A stretch of DNA of 64,000 nt. Source: an uncultured Oscillospiraceae bacterium. Its GTDB lineage: Bacteria > Bacillota > Clostridia > Oscillospirales > Oscillospiraceae. The translations under genes and the position numbers were made by a program. Below are positions 57,493-64,000 of the stretch, piece after piece. Below the pieces are notes generated by a model. That model ran no database searches and was not told the origin of the DNA. It saw only the letters and a program-made list of their open reading frames with translations. Positions within the stretch are counted from its first letter, which is position 1. Every line of letters begins with the position of its first letter. The stretch lies in NCBI GenBank assembly GCA_934565655.1, contig CAKTIE010000003.1:81228-145227 (forward strand), written 5' to 3'.

Positions 57493-60400
57493 CATCATCC
57501 AGCGCATCGTGTCCCTCCTGCTGGCGGCGATCCTGCTGCTGTCCCTGTGCCCGCTGGCCTTTGCCGACGAGGCTAAGACCCTGTCCATCGGCACCCAGGA
57601 GGAGCTGCTGGAATTTGCGAAAAGCTGCGCCTCGGACACCTATTCCAAGGGGCTGACGGTGCGGCTGACCGCCGATATCGACGCGGGCGGCCAGTCCATC
57701 TCCATCCCGGTGTTCTACGGCACCTTTGACGGCCAGGGCCATCACATTTACAGTCTTTCCCTGACGGACAGCGCCTCCGGCTACGGCTTTTTCAGCCGCA
57801 TTGAGACCGGCGCGGCGGTGCAGAACCTGTCTCTCAGCGGCGATGTTACCCCCTCCGGTACACAGAGCCAGGTAGGCGGCATTGCCGGGACAAACGCAGG
57901 CAAAATCGAAAACTGCACATTTTCCGGTATCGTCATGGGCGGCGACTATGTGGGCGGCATCGCCGGAAAGAATGAGACCGGCGGCACCATTTCCCAGTGT
58001 CAGGCCACCGGTGTGGTGCGGGGCACCTGCTTTACCGGAGGCATCGCCGGACAGAATTCGGGTACGATCCTGAACGCCACCAACAAGGCGGCGGTGAACA
58101 CCGCCGTCAGCGAGGAGGATATGGATCTGGAGAATGTGGAGAGCACCCTGTATAACCTCCTGAAAAAGGAGGACGTGACGGAAAGCGCCGTGACCACCGA
58201 CACCGGCGGCGTGGCAGGGTATTCCAACGGCATCCTGCAAAGCTGCACCAATATCGGCGCGGTGGGCTATCCCCATGTGGGCTACAATGTAGGCGGCATC
58301 GCGGGCCGCCAGAGCGGCTACATGGCCAGCTGCATCAACCGCGGCACCGTGCAGGGCCGCAAGGATGTGGGCGGCGTTGTGGGCCAGATGGCCCCGGATA
58401 TCACGCTGCAATTCTCCTCCGATGGGCTGGAGGAGCTGCAAAGCGAGCTGAACGGCCTGCATAATCTGATCGACAGTACGCTGGACGATGCCCAGTCGGC
58501 GTCCGACACCGTGTCAGGCCGCATCACCCGTATCTCCGGCTATGCCGACACCGCCCGTGACAGTGCCCATTCCATGACCGGGCAGCTGGGCGATTTCGTG
58601 GACAGCAACGTGGATACGGTCAACAATATCATGCTGCTGGTGGAGCGGTATCTGTCCAAGGCGGTTCCCATCATGGAGAATCTGGCGGCCGCCTCCGACA
58701 GCACCACCCAGGCCATTGCCGCCATGCGGCAGCTGCTGGATACACTGGACGGCATGGAGGAGTACAACGACCAGCTGCTGGCCCAGCTGCAGGAGACATG
58801 CCGTGAGATCGCGCAGGGCTGCGATGATCTGGAAAGCGGCCTGACCGCTTTGGAAAACGCCTTCGCCCTGATGGAGGGCGGCGTGGCCAAGCCGGACACC
58901 CAGCCGGTGCGGGACGATATCGCCGCGCTGCGCGAGGCGGTGCTGACGCTGGAGACCACCATCGGCCGCGCCATGGAGGAGCTCGGCATCAGCGGCGCGG
59001 TGACGCCGGACACCAAGGCGCAGCTGAAGGCCGACCTGAAAAACGTGCTGGACTGCTATGGCACGACGATCCGCGATCTGGTGGATCTGCTGGTCCACAC
59101 CAATTTCAGCGCCCTGCGTGAGCAGAATCTGGAGACGCTGAGGAAGATCCTCAGCAGTCTGCGCAGCGCCATGGGCAGCTTTGCCGACGCTTCGGGCCAT
59201 TTCAGCAATGCCATGAACGCGCTGGCCGACGCCATGGGCACGCTGCGGGAGATCAATGCCCAGATGGGTACGGTGTTTGACCAGCTGGACGTGGTGCTGG
59301 CCAACGCGGAGCAGGCCTCCGCGTCCCTGAGCAGCGCATTTACCAAGCTGGCCCAGTGGGCAGAGGAGCTGTCCGGCGAAAACCCCGGCTCCTTCAGCGG
59401 ACTGGGCAGCGAGTTCGGTGACAGCTCCGACGCGCTGAACACCGCCCTGAGCGGCATCAGCAACGAGCTGACCGCCCTGAACGGCGAGATGTCCAGCGCC
59501 ACGACGACGCTGTTGTCCGACGTGCGGGCCATCAACAACCAGTTCATGAAGGTCATGAACCTGTTCCTGAACGTGCTGAACAACACCCGGAACATAGACT
59601 ATACCGACGTATACGAGGATGTGTCCGAGGAGAGCCTGCAAAGCGCCACACGGGGCAAGGTGCTGGAATGTACCAACTACGGCCGCGTGGAGGCTGACCG
59701 GAACGTGGGCGGTCTGGCGGGCGCCATGGCCATCGAGTATGACCTGGATCCGGAGGACGATCTGCTGTCCTCTGAAAACCGTACCACCCGCTTTACCTAC
59801 CAGACCCGCGCCATCCTGCTCTCCAGCGACAACTACGGCACGGTGCAGGCCAAGAAGAGCTGCGCCGGAGGTCTGGTGGGCCGCATGGATCTGGGCACGG
59901 TGTCCGGCTGCGGCGGCTACGGCGCGGTCTCTAGCGAAAACGGCGACTATGTATGCGGCGTGTGCGGCCTGTCCCTGTCCTCCGTCCGCCGCAGCTATGC
60001 CAAGTGCACGCTGGAGGGGCGCAAGTATGTGGGCGGCATCGTCGGCTCAGGCAGCCGCGTGTCCGACTGCCTGTCCATGGTGGAGATCGCCGGGCTTACC
60101 CAACTGGGCGGCGCGGTGGCCGGTGAGATCACCGGCGATTACAGCGGCAACTGCTTCGTGTCCGATACGCTGGCCGGTGTCGACCGCGTCACCTATGCCG
60201 CCCTGCTGGAGAGGGAGGATGTCCCTGAGCAGTTTCGCAGCCTGACACTCCGCTTCGTATCCGACGGCAAGACGGTGAAGTCCCAGACCTTCGCCTATGG
60301 CAGCTCCTTCGGCGACGACGCCTATCCGGAGATGCCGGAGAAGGAGGACAGCTATGTCCATTGGGATAGAAGTGAGCTGAAGGACCTGCGTTTTGATACG

Positions 60401-60871
60401 GATGTAACGGCGGTCTATGAGCCATATGTGATCACCCTGTCCTCGAACCGGAAGCGCGGCGGTCATTCCGTCCTGCTGGTGCAGGGAAAATTCCGGGAGG
60501 GCGACGCCCTGCTGGCCAACGAAACGGAAGCCGCCATGGACGATGCCGTGGAGGCATGGTCGCTCCAGATCCCAGATGACGGGCAGGAGAGCCACGCGGT
60601 ACGCTGGCTGATACCTGACAAGGAAAAGCACTATACAGCATATACGGATAACGGCACCGGCGTGGAGAAGGCCGACTGCCAGGTCAACGGCAGCTATCTG
60701 TGCTTCACCATGGATGGCAGCGGCACGGTCACCATCGTGTCCGCATCGCAGCTGAGCTGGTGGATCTGGGCCGCAGGCGGCGGCGCGGTGATCGCGGCGG
60801 CTGTGGTCGTGCTGCTGGCGCGGCGGAAAAAGCGCACCGCCGGAAAGCGCTGCGCTTCGGAAACGAAATAA
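57479..60871 (+). CDS. Large cell-surface protein with GLUG repeats and coiled coil
   Basis: A 1130-residue exported, membrane-anchored protein. A signal peptide (residues 1-29) precedes GLUG-type repeats (VGGIAGTNAGKI, VGGIAGKNETGG, TGGIAGQNSGTI, VGGIAGRQSGYM) at about 60-300. A long helical/coiled-coil region (about 320-700) follows, then GLUG repeats resume (VGGLAGAMAIE, AGGLVGRMDLG, VGGIVGSGSRV) at about 740-900. A last domain and a transmembrane anchor (WWIWAAGGGAVIAAAVVVLL) end with a basic tail. It overlaps the exporter stop by 14 bases, so it probably works with it. Confidence 0.9.
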   Translation: MKKHNIIQRIVSLLLAAILLLSLCPLAFADEAKTLSIGTQEELLEFAKSCASDTYSKGLTVRLTADIDAGGQSISIPVFYGTFDGQGHHIYSLSLTDSASGYGFFSRIETGAAVQNLSLSGDVTPSGTQSQVGGIAGTNAGKIENCTFSGIVMGGDYVGGIAGKNETGGTISQCQATGVVRGTCFTGGIAGQNSGTILNATNKAAVNTAVSEEDMDLENVESTLYNLLKKEDVTESAVTTDTGGVAGYSNGILQSCTNIGAVGYPHVGYNVGGIAGRQSGYMASCINRGTVQGRKDVGGVVGQMAPDITLQFSSDGLEELQSELNGLHNLIDSTLDDAQSASDTVSGRITRISGYADTARDSAHSMTGQLGDFVDSNVDTVNNIMLLVERYLSKAVPIMENLAAASDSTTQAIAAMRQLLDTLDGMEEYNDQLLAQLQETCREIAQGCDDLESGLTALENAFALMEGGVAKPDTQPVRDDIAALREAVLTLETTIGRAMEELGISGAVTPDTKAQLKADLKNVLDCYGTTIRDLVDLLVHTNFSALREQNLETLRKILSSLRSAMGSFADASGHFSNAMNALADAMGTLREINAQMGTVFDQLDVVLANAEQASASLSSAFTKLAQWAEELSGENPGSFSGLGSEFGDSSDALNTALSGISNELTALNGEMSSATTTLLSDVRAINNQFMKVMNLFLNVLNNTRNIDYTDVYEDVSEESLQSATRGKVLECTNYGRVEADRNVGGLAGAMAIEYDLDPEDDLLSSENRTTRFTYQTRAILLSSDNYGTVQAKKSCAGGLVGRMDLGTVSGCGGYGAVSSENGDYVCGVCGLSLSSVRRSYAKCTLEGRKYVGGIVGSGSRVSDCLSMVEIAGLTQLGGAVAGEITGDYSGNCFVSDTLAGVDRVTYAALLEREDVPEQFRSLTLRFVSDGKTVKSQTFAYGSSFGDDAYPEMPEKEDSYVHWDRSELKDLRFDTDVTAVYEPYVITLSSNRKRGGHSVLLVQGKFREGDALLANETEAAMDDAVEAWSLQIPDDGQESHAVRWLIPDKEKHYTAYTDNGTGVEKADCQVNGSYLCFTMDGSGTVTIVSASQLSWWIWAAGGGAVIAAAVVVLLARRKKRTAGKRCASETK

Positions 60872-60874
60872 AAA

Positions 60875-60903
60875 AGAGGCACACGGGAAAACCGTGTGCC
60901 TCT
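60875..60903. terminator. Bidirectional intrinsic terminator
   Basis: AGAGGCACACGG (60875-60886) pairs perfectly with CCGTGTGCCTCT (60892-60903), flanked by A5 and CTTTTC. Confidence 0.92.
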
Positions 60904-60909
60904 CTTTTC

Positions 60910-62424
60910 TTATATGACGCGATAATCGCCGTGGATCTCGGGAATGTCGCCGCCGTGCTGCTTGAAGTAGTCCAGGATCAGGTCGGACATCTCTGTGCCG
61001 ATCTCCCGTACCACAGGGCAGCCCACATAGCAGTCATACCCGCCGGTGCCGCTGGCCCGGTAGCTGTTCAGGCAGATGGTGAACACATCCCCGTCCGCCA
61101 CAGGCTTTCCGCCGACGGTCATTTCGGTCACCCGTTGGCCTACTGGGCGGGAGATATCATAGGTGTAGGATACTCCCGCATAGTAGTCGTAGTTGTAATG
61201 CTCCACCTTCGGCTCAAGGAAGCAGTTCGAGACCCGTACCGTGCCGTCGCTGTTCCGGGTGAAATACTCGGCGCTGCGCTCCAGAGCCTGCCGTAGAACG
61301 GCCCCAGTGATCTCCAGCACCGACAGAGTGTTGGTGTAGGGGTAGGCGATCAGCAGATCCCGCCGCCGCACCACTTGAGGGAGCCCCGCCACATCGTTGG
61401 CAAGGCTGGAGGCGGACAGCTGCGCGCCGGTGGCCCAGAGCTGCACCGCGTTGAACAGGTCGGCAAGGCCGCTGCCCTCCGCCGCCATCCGCAGTGGTGT
61501 GTCCGGCAGCAGGGGATAGGGGAGATTCCCCACCACCTGATCCAGCCAGTCCTGCGCGCCGTGCTCCATTTCCGCGAATTCAGCCAGCCATTCCCGGCGG
61601 CAGACGCCGCCTGCACGGATGGTCTCGCTTATGAAGCATTTCTCCTTGTCAGATACTGCCGCGTCAATGCGCAGGAACTCCTGCCCCCGGTCGGTGGGCT
61701 GCACCACGAAGGTGCCGCATACCGTCTGGCCGTGGACGGTCATGTGCTGGTGACCCGTCAGTAGGATGTCGAAATCCAGCTCCTGACACAGCCGGTAGGC
61801 CACATTCTCGTGGGTGGTGGACAGCACCCGGCCCGTGGCCAGATCCCGCTCGAAGCCGCCGTGATAGATGCACAGCGTCACATCCACCTGGCCCTTCAGC
61901 GTTTCCAGCGCCGCCCGCGCGGCGGGGATGGGATCGTTGATGGTAACGCCGGACAGGTGCTCCGGACGCTCCCAGATGTTCACATAGTCGGTGACGGTGC
62001 CCACGATGCCGATCCGCAGACCATTTTCCAGCGTGTGGATGCGGGCGGGGAAGCGTACCCCCGCGCCGTCCCAGCGGACATTTTCGCAGACGCAGCGGGC
62101 ATGGAGGGCGTTGAGATAGGTATCCAGATACGCCATGCCGTAGTTGAAGTCGTGGTTGCCCAGCGTCACATAGTCATAGCCGCAGCGGTTCATCATCTTG
62201 GCAAACCGGCTGGCGTCGCCCAGTGTGTCGTGGCAGTAAGCACCCAGCGGGGAGCCTTGCAGAATATCGCCGCCGTCGATGATCAGGGTGTTGCCGTCCT
62301 TGCGGAACTGGCTGGCGCATTTGAACAGGCCGATATCCCGCTCCTCACGGCTGCGGTAGTCGGTGGGATAGATATAGCCGTGGAGGTCTGAGGTGAAATA
62401 GATGGTAAAGCTTCTCGTCGCCAT
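60910..62424 (-). CDS. 5'-nucleotidase/2',3'-cyclic phosphodiesterase-like metallophosphatase
   Basis: A 504-residue protein with the calcineurin-like metallophosphatase core (TSDLHGYIYP near residue 12, GGDILQGSP near 51, LGNHDFNYG near 92, LTGHQHMTV near 222) and a C-terminal 5'-nucleotidase substrate domain (NCFLEPKVEHYNYDYYAGVS). Secreted relatives have a signal peptide and this one does not, so it is probably cytoplasmic. It lies 4 bases after a PhnE-type permease, so it may release phosphate from organophosphates the transporter brings in; that is an inference. Confidence 0.9.
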   Translation of the reverse strand: MATRSFTIYFTSDLHGYIYPTDYRSREERDIGLFKCASQFRKDGNTLIIDGGDILQGSPLGAYCHDTLGDASRFAKMMNRCGYDYVTLGNHDFNYGMAYLDTYLNALHARCVCENVRWDGAGVRFPARIHTLENGLRIGIVGTVTDYVNIWERPEHLSGVTINDPIPAARAALETLKGQVDVTLCIYHGGFERDLATGRVLSTTHENVAYRLCQELDFDILLTGHQHMTVHGQTVCGTFVVQPTDRGQEFLRIDAAVSDKEKCFISETIRAGGVCRREWLAEFAEMEHGAQDWLDQVVGNLPYPLLPDTPLRMAAEGSGLADLFNAVQLWATGAQLSASSLANDVAGLPQVVRRRDLLIAYPYTNTLSVLEITGAVLRQALERSAEYFTRNSDGTVRVSNCFLEPKVEHYNYDYYAGVSYTYDISRPVGQRVTEMTVGGKPVADGDVFTICLNSYRASGTGGYDCYVGCPVVREIGTEMSDLILDYFKQHGGDIPEIHGDYRVI

Positions 62425-62428
62425 TGCT

Positions 62429-63238
62429 TCACCCCCGTGCCAGCTTGACGCGGATCTTAGAGGAGATCCACTCGATGATCAGTACCAGAACGATCAGCCC
62501 CAGCAGGATGGCGCCCACCTCGTTCCAGCGGTAGGAGCTCATGGCGAAGATCAGCGGCGCGCCGATACCGCCAGCGCCCACCAGACCCAGCACCGTGGCG
62601 TCACGCAGGTTCATGTCGAAGCGGTAGATGATGGTGGAGGTGAAATCCGCCGTCAGCTGGGGCAGAATGCCGTAGCGGATCTTCTGGAAGGTGGTGCAGC
62701 CCGCGGCGTCCAGGGATTCCAGAATACGCTTGTCCAGATCCTCGATGCTCTCGATGAACATCTTGGACACCATGCCGATGGAGCACAGCGACATGGTGAG
62801 CAGTCCCGCAAAGGGGCCGGGGCCGGTGACGCGGATGAACATCAGACCATAGACAAAGGCAGGGATGGTGCGGATGGCGGCAATGACCACCCGGCCGATC
62901 AGGGCGATGGGCCGCGGCACCAGATTGCTGGCGGAGATAAAGGACAGGGGCAGCGAGATCACCGCGCCCACGATGGTGCCCAGAAAGGCGATGCAGAAGG
63001 TCTCCAGCAGCAGATAGGGCACACCGTTGGTGCCCAGGGTGAACAGCAGCTTGCCGGAGGGGTGGAAGATGCCGGCGATGATGTTCTTTGCCACCTCAAG
63101 GCCGTTGCTGGTAGGGGTGCTGACCCGTACCGCCGTGCCGGACCACGCCAGCAGGCAGGCAATGATAAAGGCGGCCAGCAGCTGCCACAGCCAGGTTTTC
63201 GGCGCGGAGGCGTAGGCTTTTTGAATTTTCTGTTCCAT
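62429..63238 (-). CDS. phnE: Phosphonate/phosphate-ester ABC transporter permease PhnE
   Basis: A 269-residue PhnE-type permease with six helices: VVIAAIRTIPAFVYGLMFIR and LESLDAAGCTTFQKIRYGIL carry the PhnE/EAA loop. It forms the membrane channel with a second PhnE and a PhnC ATPase outside the window. AGGAGGCAGT precedes the ATG. Ends 4 bases before the phosphoesterase gene. Confidence 0.9.
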   Translation of the reverse strand: MEQKIQKAYASAPKTWLWQLLAAFIIACLLAWSGTAVRVSTPTSNGLEVAKNIIAGIFHPSGKLLFTLGTNGVPYLLLETFCIAFLGTIVGAVISLPLSFISASNLVPRPIALIGRVVIAAIRTIPAFVYGLMFIRVTGPGPFAGLLTMSLCSIGMVSKMFIESIEDLDKRILESLDAAGCTTFQKIRYGILPQLTADFTSTIIYRFDMNLRDATVLGLVGAGGIGAPLIFAMSSYRWNEVGAILLGLIVLVLIIEWISSKIRVKLARG

Positions 63239-63247
63239 ACTGCCTCC

Positions 63248-64000
63248 TTATGTCAAACGCTTGCGCAGGCCATGGCTGATGCCCTCGATGACCATAACGG
63301 CCACGAACAGGACGATCAGGATCATGCCAAGGCTGTCGTACTCACGCCAGCCGATCTTTTCATTCATGATAAGGCCCAGACCGCCCGCGCCCACATAGCC
63401 CAGGATGGAGGCGTAACGCACGTTGCCCTCCAGGCAGAACAGGGACACGGACAGATAGGTGGGCAGCACCTGCGGGAAAACGGCGGTGGTAAAGGCCTGC
63501 AGACGGGTGGCGCCCAGCGCCTCCATGGCCTCATAGGGGCCCATGTCCACGGTCTCGATGATCTCGAAAAGCTGCTTGCCCACATAGGCGAAGGTGAACA
63601 CCGCGATGGCGCAGGTGCCCGCCATGGTGCCAAGGCCGAAAATATAGGTGGCGATCAGGGCGCACACCAGCGTGGGCAGCGTCCGCACCAGACTGAGGAA
63701 CAGCCGGACGATGAATACCACCACGCGGTTGGTCACGATATTGCTGGCGGCGGCAATGGCAAAGGGGATGGCCAGCACCGCGCCCACAAAGGAGCCCAGG
63801 AAGGACATCTTGATGGTGTCCCACAGCGGCTGCCAGATCTTGGCCAGATACCCGGTGTTGGGCGGGAACATGGCCGTAAGGATATCGAAGAATTTGCTGC
63901 CCTTTTTCACCAGCACCGCGAAATTGAAGCCGGTGATATGCACGGACAGCGCGCCCAGCGCCAGCACGATCAGGATGACCAGCGGCGCGCGGCTGCGCTT
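63248..64000 (-). CDS. phnE: Phosphonate ABC transporter permease PhnE (5' partial)
   Basis: The last 250 residues of a second PhnE permease. TLWDTIKMSFLGSFVGAVLA-type text, LVRTLPTLVCALIATYIFGL and EALGATRLQAFTTAVFPQVL mark the family. The reading frame stays open to the right edge of the window, so the true start lies beyond 64000; a methionine at 63967 is inside the first helix and is not the start. Two different PhnE proteins in tandem are common in PhnCDEE systems. Confidence 0.9.
   Translation of the reverse strand, partial: KRSRAPLVILIVLALGALSVHITGFNFAVLVKKGSKFFDILTAMFPPNTGYLAKIWQPLWDTIKMSFLGSFVGAVLAIPFAIAAASNIVTNRVVVFIVRLFLSLVRTLPTLVCALIATYIFGLGTMAGTCAIAVFTFAYVGKQLFEIIETVDMGPYEAMEALGATRLQAFTTAVFPQVLPTYLSVSLFCLEGNVRYASILGYVGAGGLGLIMNEKIGWREYDSLGMILIVLFVAVMVIEGISHGLRKRLT

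Noticed and set aside
63248..63967. Methionine at 63967 as the start of the second PhnE
   Set aside because: The frame is open to the window edge and the methionine is in the middle of the first transmembrane helix; the gene is 5'-truncated by the window.
1..64000. CRISPR array, rRNA, tRNA or prophage
   Set aside because: No regularly spaced direct repeats, no rRNA-like sequence, no cloverleaf-type sequence and no phage structural genes were noticed on either strand by reading.

Overview
The window is a GC-rich (about 60%, estimated by eye) chromosomal segment of an anaerobic, Gram-positive member of the Clostridia, most like a gut Oscillospiraceae/Oscillospirales bacterium of the Flavonifractor-Oscillibacter-Lawsonibacter type. 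The evidence is the ferredoxin-linked 2-oxoacid oxidoreductase, consensus sigma-A promoters with AGGAGG ribosome sites, a T-box leader, IreB, a YtrA-type GntR regulator, a BMP-type nucleoside transporter and a split glutamate synthase with an ANTAR regulator. The placement is an inference. I saw no rRNA, tRNA, CRISPR array, prophage or transposase gene.

Layout. 1-3103: minus-strand operon for a four-subunit 2-oxoacid:ferredoxin oxidoreductase with an upstream P-loop protein, followed by an aminotransferase (3223-4407). 4731-10772: membrane protein TVP38, a shortened YoaP/GNAT-like gene, two-gene ABC exporter with its YtrA regulator, and an NlpC/P60 hydrolase. 10806-11083: a 274-bp MITE-like element with TA duplication. 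11198-14683: ireB, upp, tsaB, tsaE and rodA. 14757-15843: small AT-richer genes. 15916-18653: PadR regulator with two DUF2812 membrane proteins. 18859-20440: glycine riboswitch and AGCS symporter. 20574-29616: metallo-hydrolase, SDR, GNAT, MoxR/VWA pair, amidohydrolase, DUF1858, trmK/Nif3/PmpR. 29664-31446: four small enzymes or accessory genes. 31718-36342: nucleoside ABC transporter. 36471-39787: YczE-like protein, NCS2 purine permease, nitrilase-family amidohydrolase and a small conserved protein.

39851-49383 is a nitrogen-assimilation locus. The minus-strand operon encodes the three glutamate synthase domains as separate genes, a type I glutamine synthetase and an ANTAR regulator. Divergent to it is a type III glutamine synthetase, followed by a T-box-controlled asparagine synthase. 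Both divergent promoters are consensus-like and both transcripts begin with an intrinsic terminator, which points to paired attenuation; control by the co-encoded ANTAR protein is an inference.

49637-64000: a DUF4304-like gene, a response regulator/ABC/histidine kinase operon, then a TetR-controlled module (TetR, 110-aa protein, MMPL/RND exporter, 1130-aa cell-surface GLUG/coiled-coil protein) that is the best candidate for an undescribed system. The window ends in a PhnE-type transporter operon linked to a cytoplasmic 5'-nucleotidase-like phosphoesterase and running off the right edge.
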